The notes under the pieces were generated by a model. That model was given only the letters and a program-made list of their open reading frames with translations, did no database searches and was not told the DNA's origin. A DNA stretch of 64,000 nucleotides from Pontibacterium sinense (lineage in GTDB: Bacteria; Pseudomonadota; Gammaproteobacteria; Pseudomonadales; Balneatricaceae), in NCBI RefSeq assembly GCF_015209595.1, contig NZ_JADEYS010000002.1:223250-287249 (forward strand). The letters are read 5' to 3'. Shown here one piece after another: positions 27,096 through 35,201 of the stretch. How positions within the stretch are numbered: position 1 is the first letter of the stretch; each line of letters opens with the position of its first letter. Position numbers and translations under genes: made by a program.

Positions 27096-27548
27096 ATGGA
27101 AAAGACTATACAAGAACCCGCTACATACCAGTTGGTCGCTGATTTGCTTAAGCAAGGTGCTGAGGGTGATATTTTTGGGTGTTTGACAGAAGGTTCTTTT
27201 GATCTGGCAAAAGTGGCGCTGGTTAAGGAAAAACTCAGCGGTATAACTGTTCAGTTACTGGATGGGGATGGCTACGCTGTTCGTCAGGTAACCAGCAAGC
27301 GCCGAGAAAAGAGCGTTGCACGACAGGAGAGTTTGTCTGACCGCCAGGTTAAGGTCGTTAGGGCGCTGGAAAAGGTGTTGATGCATTGCAAGCGCGAAGG
27401 AATTCAGCTGATCGGTTATAGCGATGAGCTTGTTGCTTTACCAGCCTCTGTTTCAGAGGAGGAGATATCTGCTGCAAGTGCCGTCGATATAGATTGCTAT
27501 GGCAGTTATCGAGGTGCAGATGCTATTTTTGATACTGATACCGACTAA
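27096..27548 (+). CDS. Hypothetical protein, 150 residues
   Basis: A soluble, acidic protein with no signal peptide. It begins MEKTIQEPATYQLVADLLKQG, has a basic middle SKRREKSVARQESL and an acidic C-terminus ending DAIFDTDTD. I do not recognise a domain. The frame is open to a TTG at 27078, but ATG 27096 is the likely start. It follows the KfrA-like gene by 56 bases and precedes the response regulator by 92. Confidence 0.62.
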   Translation: MEKTIQEPATYQLVADLLKQGAEGDIFGCLTEGSFDLAKVALVKEKLSGITVQLLDGDGYAVRQVTSKRREKSVARQESLSDRQVKVVRALEKVLMHCKREGIQLIGYSDELVALPASVSEEEISAASAVDIDCYGSYRGADAIFDTDTD

Positions 27549-27640
27549 GGTGTTGTAACCCGGATCAATCTCGCTAGAATGGCAGCAAGCCTTGGGAATA
27601 GGGCGGGTTGTCTTAAAAGCACACTTGGAAGGGAGATTAT

Positions 27641-28312
27641 ATGGTTGATGGTATCGGAGTTCTCCTGGTTGATGACCACCCATTGGTTAGAGCGGGTTTT
27701 CATCGGTTATTGCAGGCAGACGGGCGTATTAATATCGTCGCCGAAGCAAATAACGGGCAGGAAGCATTCGATCTGTACCGCCAGTTCACGCCAGATTTGG
27801 TCATCATGGACCTTTCCATGCCTACAGACACATCTGATCCCGAGGCAACGACCAATATCAACGGTGGCCTGGATGCCATTCGCCGCATCATTTCTCATGA
27901 TTCATCTGCTCGCGTGCTGGTTCTCACGGTCATGGAGAGCGATCCTTTCCCATCTCATGTATTGAATGCAGGCGCAAAAGGTTATCTAACTAAGCGCTGC
28001 GCTCCTGAAGAGCTGCTCGAGGCTGTTGTCACTATTCATGGTGGCGGTACCTATATTTCTGACGTGATTCAAGCAAAGCTGGGCGCAAATGCTGATGATG
28101 AGGCTTCACCAGTAAGAGCATTAACTAAGCGTGAGCTTCAAATTTTCACCCATCTTGCTGACGGCCAGTCAGTGACTCAGGTGGCAGAAATCATGTTTTT
28201 GAGCCCAAAGACTATTCACGCGCACCGCACCAATATTCTTCGCAAACTCAAAGCAAGCAATAACTCAGAGCTTGTACATCTCGCAATTCGTCACGGCATA
28301 GTTCAAGCCTGA
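27641..28312 (+). CDS. NarL/GacA-type response regulator
   Basis: A 223-residue two-domain transcription factor. The receiver (residues 1-130) has the acidic pair LLVDDH, phospho-acceptor Asp in DLVIMDLSMP and Lys in GYLTKRC; the LuxR-type helix-turn-helix (about 155-215) has LTKRELQIFTHLADGQSVTQVAEIM. ESDPFPSHVLNAGAKGYLTK resembles GacA/UvrY. It lies 4 kb from uvrC, whose usual neighbour is uvrY/gacA. An insertion of about ten residues (TDTSDPEATT) follows the phospho-acceptor loop and is not usual. Confidence 0.82.
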   Translation: MVDGIGVLLVDDHPLVRAGFHRLLQADGRINIVAEANNGQEAFDLYRQFTPDLVIMDLSMPTDTSDPEATTNINGGLDAIRRIISHDSSARVLVLTVMESDPFPSHVLNAGAKGYLTKRCAPEELLEAVVTIHGGGTYISDVIQAKLGANADDEASPVRALTKRELQIFTHLADGQSVTQVAEIMFLSPKTIHAHRTNILRKLKASNNSELVHLAIRHGIVQA

Positions 28313-28391
28313 ACGCTAAACTGTAATAGTGGTCCAATTAATCGAGGTTTCGTACATATATGTATGAGGCCCGATCACTAGGTGGTGACAT

Positions 28392-28670
28392 ATGGCTACG
28401 TACGGTATTTCAGATCTTCTTGTTGAAAGCGATTTTATCTGGCGCGAAATTGCAGTTGGCGATCACGTTATGGTCGAGGCTGATCTGTACGACAGTGACG
28501 GATTGATGTTGAAATATGGCACCTCATATCTTGTGTTAGCGAAGCTACGGAAAGAGCCGGGCAGTTCCACGTTGATCGTCGAGTCTGATGTTACCGGCGA
28601 GCTTGTTAATGTTCATCCTGCGTTGATTTGCAGTTACGAAAACGCCCACATACCCATCTCATATTCTTAG
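28392..28670 (+). CDS. Hypothetical protein, 92 residues
   Basis: A small acidic protein with beta-strand-like alternation (WREIAVGDHVMVEADLYDSDG) and no signal peptide or membrane span; possibly a small PilZ- or SH3-like barrel, but nothing is recognised firmly. GGTGGTGAC lies before the ATG. It is the last gene before the AT-rich accessory stretch. Confidence 0.55.
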   Translation: MATYGISDLLVESDFIWREIAVGDHVMVEADLYDSDGLMLKYGTSYLVLAKLRKEPGSSTLIVESDVTGELVNVHPALICSYENAHIPISYS

Positions 28671-28813
28671 CGAAGTAAGCTCTTACTGTCACTGAATAGC
28701 CAGTAATGACGGTATTTTGTCGGAATTATTAAATTACGTATAATGTATATTATGTTAAATAGGATAATATTAATTATTATGAGAGTCCCTGTTTTTGTTA
28801 ATGGAAGTTAAGC

Positions 28814-28954
28814 ATGAGGTTGGTCTCATACAGACGTAAATATCCAAACCCGCATATGACCTACTGTTCTTGCCTTAGGTGTTTTTGCGGCCCCGTGCGG
28901 AGAGCTTCGAAGATTTACGATTCGTGGGCAAAGTATCGTTCTATGCAATTGTGA
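28814..28954 (+). CDS. Hypothetical Cys-rich short frame, 46 residues
   Basis: A short reading frame, MRLVSYRRKYPNPHMTYCSC and onward to VRRASKIYDSWAKYRSMQL, with GGAAG seven bases before its ATG. Its last third (from VRRASK) is homologous, in DNA and protein, to part of the next frame at 29.0-29.3 kb. It is either a real small gene or the 3' remnant of a gene whose longer form survives next door. Composition is AT-rich and unlike the flanking core genes. Confidence 0.35.
   Translation: MRLVSYRRKYPNPHMTYCSCLRCFCGPVRRASKIYDSWAKYRSMQL
28894..28953 (+). repeat. Diverged 60 bp repeat, copy 1
   Basis: It starts with CGTGCGGAGAGCTTCGAAGA, which recurs base for base at 29098, and stays about 75-80% alike by eye over 60 bases. 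Both copies read V-R-R-A-S-K in frame. Confidence 0.75.
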
Positions 28955-29008
28955 TGTTACGAGTTGGTACTGATACCAGTTTCAACTTCTAGTCCTAACT
29001 GACACTTG

Positions 29009-29278
29009 GTGTACAAGCGGTTTTGTGACATTGCCGTAATTAGCAATTACAAATTTATCGTGATACTCCTGGGTGTTCTTGCTGTGTTCGCACTGCTCGT
29101 GCGGAGAGCTTCGAAGAATTTTGTTTTGTGGGTAAAGTGTCATTCTTTGCAACGTGAGCCGTTCTCATGTTCCCGCATCTTCATCTATGTTTTCGGTCGT
29201 CCTTTGCAGTACTTTGAATTCGATGTCGGATTTGGATTCAGCTTAACGAAGGCAGGAAATGTTAGCTGCTCAGCCTAG
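29009..29278 (+). CDS. Hypothetical membrane protein, about 89 residues
   Basis: GTG start (a TTG lies one codon upstream). A hydrophobic span, YKFIVILLGVLAVFALLV, is followed by RRASKNFVLWVKCHSL, the part shared with the previous short frame, then a longer aromatic-rich C-terminus. One membrane helix with a cytosolic basic patch is likely. No family was recognised. It is one of several small membrane proteins in this accessory region. Confidence 0.4.
   Translation: MYKRFCDIAVISNYKFIVILLGVLAVFALLVRRASKNFVLWVKCHSLQREPFSCSRIFIYVFGRPLQYFEFDVGFGFSLTKAGNVSCSA
29098..29157 (+). repeat. Diverged 60 bp repeat, copy 2
   Basis: The partner of 28894-28953, 204 bases downstream. The first 20 bases are identical, and the rest differs mostly at third codon positions in the VRRASK frame, consistent with duplicated coding sequence. 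Confidence 0.75.
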
Positions 29279-29919
29279 CCTTGATTTGGATTCGGGCTTG
29301 GTTATCTGTATTAGAGTTGAGTGATGAACTTCGGTACCAACAGTGTTCAACGCTTAAGTGCTTCGGGTGAGCTATCGCTTCTGTCCGTCTTCTTGTGGGT
29401 ATCGCGTGGCGTGGAAAGCATTTGGTCGCTATGTGAAATTTAAGAGGTGTCGAGAAGTCGTCCTGGGAGCCTCAAGTAACACGGCATTCATTGAAAGCCG
29501 TCATCTATAGATGGATGTTGGTGCCCTGCTGAATTTATGATGCCGATAAATGGTATTATCGGCATCGAGTGAAAGATTTGTAGCGTCCCAGATGTTAGCT
29601 TCAATATCACCTATCATCAGGCGCAAGGTTTCTTGCACGGAACGACTGCAATCGATATCAAAGCTTAGACCACCATTTGAGTTAAGCGCCCTTTGGATAA
29701 ATTCTTTAGCAACACATCTCCAACATGGTGTTACCCAGCATCTTGCTAAACCACCAGTCGCCCAACGAAGTCTTGGCCAGCTATCGTAGTTTATCTGCGA
29801 GGTTCTTAGTAACAAAGTTTGTCATGATTGCCCTGTAACCTTTTGAATACTCAGGTTTTACTTTTAGTAAGCATGTCAAACACGACACATCGGCATCAAT
29901 TTATTGGGGTACTGTAAGA
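29279..29919. other. Low-coding AT-rich stretch with a doubtful ORF
   Basis: No gene here is convincing. The longest frame, 29501-29815 on the minus strand (104 residues), starts in a region where another frame reads MTNFVTKNLADKLR from an ATG at 29825 and stops. Its C-terminal half (SNGGLSFDIDCSRSVQETL, IEANIWDATNLSLD) looks protein-like, so this may be a frameshifted gene. A 39-codon frame from the ATG at about 29322 (MNFGTNSVQRLSASGEL) is also seen. No function can be given. Confidence 0.3.
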
Positions 29920-30253
29920 TTATAAAACGTCAGAAACCTTCATCTTGAGAGTCTCGACTAGATCCGGCTCTTCATATTGATATCTGTCTGGGATTTCGAG
30001 GTTGATCAGCTTGTCAGCAAACTCGGTTCCTGTGTTATCAACTATGCGCTGCGCGTGCATCCCTTCGAATACGAATACTTTGTCCGCCCAGTTTAGAAGC
30101 TCAGCTGGTACATAGTGTGCTGTTGTTCCTGGCGCATTCTTTCTTGCTTACTCCTGCAGATTTGAATTGGTGCTCGGGATACAACGTTCTGCACACATGC
30201 TCTGCAGTAAGAGATCTCTGGATGTTTGCTGTACATATAAATAGAACTTTCAT
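29920..30253 (-). pseudogene. Frameshifted low-molecular-weight tyrosine phosphatase-like gene
   Basis: Starting at the ATG at 30253 the minus strand reads MKVLFICTANIQRSLTAEH, the P-loop C-x5-R-S of a small tyrosine-phosphatase-like protein, and continues to ARNNSTLCT. After that codon (30107) one extra base, at 30106, shifts the frame; ignoring it the reading continues AELLNWADKVFVFEGMHAQR to ...LEIPDRYQYEEPDL and a TAA at 29920-29922. The total of 334 bases is one over a multiple of three. With the extra base removed the protein has about 110 residues and matches the COG4551 kind of predicted phosphatase. The P-loop sequence is CTANIQRS. Confidence 0.75.
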
Positions 30254-30565
30254 GGCAGTTCACAAGATTAAGCTTAAAGCACAGTTGAGATGCTTAGGAT
30301 AGATTGTATCCAGTGCACAAGCATTTCGGCGAATATTTCCTATTACTGCCTAAGGCCTGCTGTCTTTGTCGAATAATCCCTTTCCTGGCTTACTACTGTT
30401 CGATTTCACTAAGTTTTTTAGTCGGATCCCAAGAAACACGGGCTTCCCCGATCAATCACCTGCTGTTTGGTAGTTTGTTCTAGGCTTGAATATTGACGAT
30501 TTGTCGGATGACTATATCTATACCAAAGTTTTTCACACCAGCTACAGCAAGAAAATCCAGTTTAC
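30254..30565. other. Intergenic, no gene seen
   Basis: These 312 AT-rich bases between the phosphatase relic and the small membrane gene hold no frame with family features and no clear repeat. A palindromic GCCTAAGGC occurs at about 30346-30354. Confidence 0.4.
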
Positions 30566-30955
30566 TCAGTCAACAGTGCCATCAGCAGTCGATGTATTCT
30601 GTGAAGATATCACGTACTTTTTTCCGAAGTGTGAATAATACCTAACATGAAAGCAACTACCAGCCACCATTTTTTCTCGAATAAAGCTATTGGGTTGAGC
30701 TATACTAAATCTTGTTATTTCACCGTGTTGATCAAATATTACGCTGCACCCTCCTCTTCGACACTTAGTGTCAATATAGCAACCATATTCGCTGTTCACT
30801 TCTTGACTGGATATATTGATCCTCCATAAATCATCCGTGACAACAATCATTAAAACAAAAGCAGTAATTCTTAAAAAAAACTTAATATGCCGTTCTTTCG
30901 GGTATTTGGATACAACTACCATCAAGACTGCTACGCTAACCAAAAGAATAATCAT
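30566..30955 (-). CDS. Hypothetical membrane protein, paralogue A
   Basis: A 129-residue protein with two hydrophobic N-terminal spans (IILLVSVAVLMVVV and ITAFVLMIVV) and a soluble C-terminal domain of about 80 residues: LWRINISSQEVNSEYGCYID, then GEITRFSIAQ, ending in CFHVRYYSHFGKKYVIS. The soluble part aligns with that of the neighbour at 30986, including GCY[IV][DE]TK and a C-[FY]-[HY]-V pair. I do not recognise a named family. It follows its paralogue by 30 bases on the same strand. Confidence 0.55.
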   Translation of the reverse strand: MIILLVSVAVLMVVVSKYPKERHIKFFLRITAFVLMIVVTDDLWRINISSQEVNSEYGCYIDTKCRRGGCSVIFDQHGEITRFSIAQPNSFIREKMVAGSCFHVRYYSHFGKKYVISSQNTSTADGTVD

Positions 30956-30985
30956 GCCTTAGCTCTCCTATATAACTTGGTACAG

Positions 30986-31387
30986 TTAACGGATCGTTTT
31001 TCCTTGATGGGTTGTAGGATTGGCTTCGTGTAACGAATAAAAATATGTGGTAACTACAAATTCGTAATGCCCAACATAGTAACATCTGCCAACAACCGGT
31101 TCATAATCGGATATAGATTGAGGTAGGCCTATACGATAACCCTTGAGTTCGCCATTGGTTTCAAAGTACGCAACACGACCTCTTGAGTTTTTGGTTTCTA
31201 CATAACAACCGTGTTCGTAATTTATATCTTTCATGGCTATGGTCACCCTCCACCACCCAAGTCCTATATAAACGACGAACATACCTAAGACCGTTTTCCG
31301 AAAAGATTTTAGAAAGGGCTTTTTTACAAATATTAGAGCATGAATCCACCATAGGAATAACATGGCCATTATTATGGTAAAAAACAT
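30986..31387 (-). CDS. Hypothetical membrane protein, paralogue B
   Basis: A 133-residue protein with two hydrophobic spans (FTIIMAMLFLWWIHALIFV and VLGMFVVYIGLGWW) and a soluble domain, WRVTIAMKDINYEHGCYVET, then GELKGYRIGL and CYYVGHYEFVVTTYFYS. It is paralogous to the next gene, so a tandem duplication followed by divergence is likely. Two conserved cysteines (GCY and RCYYV) could form a disulfide outside the membrane. Function unknown. Confidence 0.55.
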   Translation of the reverse strand: MFFTIIMAMLFLWWIHALIFVKKPFLKSFRKTVLGMFVVYIGLGWWRVTIAMKDINYEHGCYVETKNSRGRVAYFETNGELKGYRIGLPQSISDYEPVVGRCYYVGHYEFVVTTYFYSLHEANPTTHQGKTIR

Positions 31388-31874
31388 GATTTGATCCCTC
31401 GCAGTTTATGGATCTCTATCCAGTGTAGCCTGTTTAAACCCTCGATGAATCCCTCCTATATGAGGGGTTTTCAATGCCGGTCGCATATAATCTTTATAAT
31501 TCTCTAGTTTCATTAAGCTGATTAACTGTCTTATTATCAAGCCATATAGGAAAAACTCCTATTTTTGGTAAAAAGGTCTGGTGGTGTAGAAATAGTACTA
31601 GCCAACTGCATAATAGTACTAATGACTGTAGCTGAATGTGCTACACAGTCCATATTATTAACATGGATTAAAAATGTGTTTTCAGAGATTAGCATGTCAA
31701 TGCCTAATCAGGAATGCTCCTCAATTAATGTTAACTATCCCCCCTAGGAAAAATTAATAATTTTATTGAGCAAGCAAAATGATGATAACTATCCGCAAAA
31801 TAGTACAAGTAAGGTCAAACTCTCTGTCTATTTTTATTTGAACAAAGCGCATGCAATTTGAATAGTGATTTATC
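31388..31874. other. AT-rich intergenic stretch
   Basis: No gene I can support in these 487 bases. A terminator-like hairpin with arms CCCTC (31451-31455) and GAGGG (31462-31466) is followed by GTTTT. A weak hydrophobic frame from a TTG at 31565 to 31747 has no ribosome site. The composition matches the rest of the accessory stretch. Confidence 0.4.
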
Positions 31875-32113
31875 GTGAGACGAATTTTCTTTGGCATGGT
31901 TTGGTTAGCAATAACAACCTTTGTATCTCTTTATTGCGGAGCATTTACTGCAGGAATGGTTGAGAAGATAAAAAACCGACTCTCTCTACTGAAGAGATCG
32001 CCATTATTGTGCAGTCATTCACCAACCGATATACACTTCTCATAGTTGTTTTCTATTTTACGCTTTGTGCCGTTGGGACGAAACAAGGAAAATTTTCTGG
32101 CACAAAAAAATAG
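31875..32113 (+). pseudogene. Frameshifted small two-span membrane protein
   Basis: From a GTG at 31875 the frame reads MRRIFFGMVWLAITTFVSL and on to AFTAGMVEKIKNRLS. There a CT-repeat (CTCTCTCT) carries one CT too many; after it the old frame runs into a stop, while the frame two bases over continues TEEIAIIVQSFTNRYTLLIV to TLCAVGTKQGKFSGTKK and TAG at 32111-32113. The length, 239 bases, is two over a multiple of three. Intact relatives are small proteins with N- and C-terminal membrane helices and a GTKKK-like tail. A CT slip is reversible, so this could also be phase variation. Confidence 0.6.
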
Positions 32114-32191
32114 GCAGTTGTTCATATAGGGGCTAACTACCTTCGCTAACAACTTTACTCTCTCAGTTGTCAACACCAAAACATAATACTC

Positions 32192-32223
32192 AATGAAAAC
32201 CCGGCTATTGCCGGGTTTTCATT
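32192..32223 (-). terminator. Terminator of the GST gene (bidirectional)
   Basis: The arms AATGAAAACCCGGC (32192-32205) and GCCGGGTTTTCATT (32210-32223) are a perfect 14 bp palindrome around TATT, with T-rich ends on both strands. It lies 16 bases beyond the GST stop. Confidence 0.8.
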
Positions 32224-32239
32224 ATCCTAGACTGCTCAG

Positions 32240-32851
32240 TTACTTGCACAAAGCCTTGTATCGCTTGCTGCCGGCGCGTTCAGCGATACGGTTTCGCCAC
32301 TGATTAATGTTGCTGTACTCGGACAGATCAAATTTGATGTCATCGCATATGCTGACAACAAATGATGTATTCAGGTCCGCCAGTGTGAAGGTGTTGCTGA
32401 CGAGGTAGTCTTTGCCTTCCAGCTCGGCTTCCAGCGTGTTCAGCATGCCCGGGATTTTCTCAAAGGCTTTTTTAATCACTTCGGCATCACGGCGAGGCTC
32501 TGGCACAAACACCAACTGGATGAACGCCTGAATCATCGGCACTTGCAGATCAGCGACAGACCAGATGCTCCACTGGCTGACGAGGCCGCGTTCTTGGGCG
32601 GTTGTGCCCAGCAGTTCAGGTTTATAGGCATCAGCGATGTAGTTATTGATTGCCAATGATTCCCAGATCGTGAAGTCACCATCAGTTAATGCAGGCACTT
32701 TTCCGTTACGGTTAATCTTCAGAAAGGCTTCAGATTTGTGCTCTCCGGCACTGAAATCGATCGACTTCGTTGTGTAGTCGATGCCTGCCTCTTCAAGGCA
32801 CCAGAAGCAGCGGCCAGCACTTGATTTTGGGCTACCGTAAATTGTGATCAT
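32240..32851 (-). CDS. Glutathione S-transferase family protein
   Basis: A 203-residue cytosolic protein. The N-terminal thioredoxin-like domain starts ITIYGSPKSSAGRCFWCLEE, with Ser/Cys near the glutathione thiol, then NRNGKVPALTDGDFTIWESLAI (in two parts: NGKVPALTDGD and WESLAI) for gamma-glutamyl binding. The helical C-terminal domain ends SKRYKALCK. Substrate is unknown. It marks the return to normal composition after the AT-rich stretch. Confidence 0.85.
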   Translation of the reverse strand: MITIYGSPKSSAGRCFWCLEEAGIDYTTKSIDFSAGEHKSEAFLKINRNGKVPALTDGDFTIWESLAINNYIADAYKPELLGTTAQERGLVSQWSIWSVADLQVPMIQAFIQLVFVPEPRRDAEVIKKAFEKIPGMLNTLEAELEGKDYLVSNTFTLADLNTSFVVSICDDIKFDLSEYSNINQWRNRIAERAGSKRYKALCK

Positions 32852-32963
32852 GACCTTTCCCTATGGCTAGTATATGTTGGGTATACGTGGCTGTAGTATT
32901 TAGCGAGGCGGCATCTTAGCACAAAGCGTGTGACCTAAAAGGCGCGTGGGCAGATCTTGATGC

Positions 32964-33155
32964 TCAAGCGATCTCATTGACCAGTTGTTCGACGTGGCAG
33001 CGACACTCCGCACAGCGTGGTTGCAGGCCATGAACGGCAAAAATCTCACGGTATTCCTCCTCCCCAAACGCGATCGCTTCTGCAATGTCGTCCACATAGA
33101 GGTCATTACAGGTACATACCAATGAGGGATCTTCTGCTTTACGTTCGGTGTCCAT
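32964..33155 (-). CDS. BFD-like [2Fe-2S] protein
   Basis: A 63-residue protein with the four-cysteine pattern of bacterioferritin-associated ferredoxin: C-x-C in VCTCND (residues 14 and 16) and C-x2-C in RCAECRCHV (residues 48 and 51). Bfd-type proteins pass electrons to bacterioferritin to release iron, and the domain also occurs in NirB and NifU. The length matches a stand-alone BFD protein. No bacterioferritin gene is seen in the window. Confidence 0.8.
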   Translation of the reverse strand: MDTERKAEDPSLVCTCNDLYVDDIAEAIAFGEEEYREIFAVHGLQPRCAECRCHVEQLVNEIA

Positions 33156-33272
33156 TGCCCTGCTCTACTGATCAGTAAATTTGGGCCGATTGTAGGTGTC
33201 AGGAGATTCTGGGAATAGCGAATTTAATGCACGTAAAGATGAATCCGCTGCAACCTGATCTGTATGCCACGG

Positions 33273-34571
33273 CTAATAGGCATCTGCCAAATGATCTATC
33301 GGCTTACTGGCTGCAGATTCGTGGCGTTCCACTCGGGAGGTGTGCAGATATTGAGAGGTTGTATCAATACTGTCGTGTCCGGCATCCGCCTGCACATGAG
33401 ACAGTGGTCTCCCATTGATATTGATGTCGTGGGTAATGCCGGTATGACGGATGCTGTGTGGCGTCATCTGTCGCATTTCCAGTGCATCTTGGGTCATGCC
33501 GTCTTTTTCGGCGGCGTTGGCTGCATGATTGAACAGATCGTTGAGTTCTTCGCGTAACTGCCGGATACCCAGATTTGCGTTCAACAAGCCAGCGTCACGC
33601 CCTCGTCCCGCTGCTCGGTGGCGTACAAATAGAGGGATCTCCTCATTGGGTGCGGGCAGATCGGTCAGATTCAGGAATCGACGGTAACGCTTTAGCGCTT
33701 TTAGCAGCAAATGTGATACTGCAACCGTACGCTTTTTACCGCCTTTGCTGCGCGGGATATGAAACCCCCATACGCCGGTTTTATTGTCGCGCCGGAACTG
33801 CCCCATCACCGGTGAAAAACCAGGGCGCGCGGCAGCTTCGGAGATGCGTAGATAGCAACAATACATCAGGCTGATCAAAAATAGCGTACGTTCGTGTTCA
33901 TCCTGGTGGCTTTTTGCGAGATTCTCGGCGGTTGAGATCACGTATGACCATTGCAGTTCAGTAAATGAACGCATCTCCTCGTCATCTTCATGCATCACCC
34001 GGTTTTGCGTGCCTGATTTAAAGCGGCCATTTTTCATGAGCATCATTGCTGGATTGCGCTCAGTGTACTCTTCGTTGATCAGATAGCTGAAGAATGCGGA
34101 CAAAATCGCCAGTTTGGTTTTCAGGGCTTTGTCTGTAATCCTGTATGGCTGCTCAGTGCCTTCTAACTTTTTGCCCAAAAAGGGTCGCCATAAAGGGTTG
34201 GGTACCCGTTCCTGCAGATCTTTATCAACTACGAACTGGGCCACATTGCGATATGCCACCAGCTCGATTGGAGGTTGTGTGCAGTAATCGATATATCGCA
34301 TCAATACGCGCCGGCTAACATCTGCGACGGATATGCCTTCCACATCAAATGCCCAATGCAAAAATGTTGTCAGTTCACTGCGATAGGTTTTGTAATTGTT
34401 CTCGCTGTGGCGCTGTTCAAGCAACCAATCCACGGCGTACTCATACACTAATGCCGCATCGTTAACGTGCTTCATTGTTATGTTGGCGATGTATTGATTG
34501 ACGACGGCATTGCCATCTTCCAGATATTGGACGGAGTCGAATAAGGGGGTTGCTTTAGGATTGTTGAACAT
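33273..34571 (-). CDS. Tyrosine recombinase / integrase
   Basis: A 432-residue site-specific recombinase from MFNNPKATP at 34571; the frame is open 15 codons further. The N-terminal half is a SAM-like DNA-binding domain; the catalytic domain carries Arg in CCYLRISEAA, Lys in RSKGGKKRTV, HxxR in TPHSIRHTG, His in DAGHDSI and the nucleophile Tyr in TTSQYLH. All six catalytic residues are present, so it is probably active. It is larger than XerC/D and differs from integron integrases. It lies 1.2 kb from the decayed accessory stretch, whose mobility it might explain. Confidence 0.87.
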   Translation of the reverse strand: MFNNPKATPLFDSVQYLEDGNAVVNQYIANITMKHVNDAALVYEYAVDWLLEQRHSENNYKTYRSELTTFLHWAFDVEGISVADVSRRVLMRYIDYCTQPPIELVAYRNVAQFVVDKDLQERVPNPLWRPFLGKKLEGTEQPYRITDKALKTKLAILSAFFSYLINEEYTERNPAMMLMKNGRFKSGTQNRVMHEDDEEMRSFTELQWSYVISTAENLAKSHQDEHERTLFLISLMYCCYLRISEAAARPGFSPVMGQFRRDNKTGVWGFHIPRSKGGKKRTVAVSHLLLKALKRYRRFLNLTDLPAPNEEIPLFVRHRAAGRGRDAGLLNANLGIRQLREELNDLFNHAANAAEKDGMTQDALEMRQMTPHSIRHTGITHDININGRPLSHVQADAGHDSIDTTSQYLHTSRVERHESAASKPIDHLADAY

Positions 34572-35201
34572 AGTATTCGCCAGCGAAGAGTGGTTTTTAT
34601 ATCTTAGCAAAAACAAATAGATGCGATGACTATTTAAACTACATAATACAATTATTTCTATGCGGCGCGCCCTATATGGGCTTCTTTAAAAAGTATGTCA
34701 CATAGCCTCTAATTTAGAGGCTTTTCATCAGCATAGGCATCAGCGTGTAACGCCAAGTCTTCAGCTAAACAGGGCTGCATCATTTTCAATTTTTCACGGC
34801 CATTGTGAGTATTGGGGGCGGTATCGCGCATTAGCGGCGGTTATTGCCTTATTGATCCAGAAATTTTCAAGATCGTTTGCGAAACAGCTTTATGATGAGA
34901 AATTTCATACACCTTTCAATAGAGATGCATTGGGCAATCCCTTACCACAGCCTTATAGCGGGCGATTTGCGTTTAATCGCTTAGCTATTCTCATGTGTTT
35001 CAACACATAACTATCACCTGCGCTAATGATCTTCACCGAACCATTGAGTAGAACTCATTTGGGCGGCGCAAGAAAGTGCTACTGTTCGTGCGAAAAGTAC
35101 CAACTGTATACATATGTTTACACTAGTGTTAACTGCAGGAAGCGGACTAAAAACAGTGGTGTATCCGTTTGTTATGTTTTTTCAGTTAACGGAGCTTCGT
35201 T
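34572..35201. other. Intergenic region with a start-less open stretch
   Basis: A hairpin with arms AGCCTCT (34704-34710) and AGAGGCT (34716-34722) is followed by TTTTC. A plus-strand frame stays open from about 34690 to a stop at about 35009 and reads protein-like text (RVTPSLQLNRAASFSIFHGH, then EYWGRYRALAAVIALLIQKF) but has no start codon, so it may be a gene fragment. A 40-codon minus-strand frame ends in ADEKPLN at the hairpin. The promoter of the metallopeptidase gene is in the last 150 bases. Confidence 0.35.

Noticed and set aside
29550..29789. 79-codon plus-strand frame opposite the doubtful minus frame
   Set aside because: Low-complexity and antisense to a better, if uncertain, candidate.
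31565..31747. 60-codon hydrophobic frame
   Set aside because: TTG start, no ribosome site, no homologue recognised and AT-rich surroundings.
28671..32239. Integron with attC sites
   Set aside because: No intI gene and no clear attC core pair (GTTRRRY...RYYYAAC) was found by eye; kept only as a search to run.
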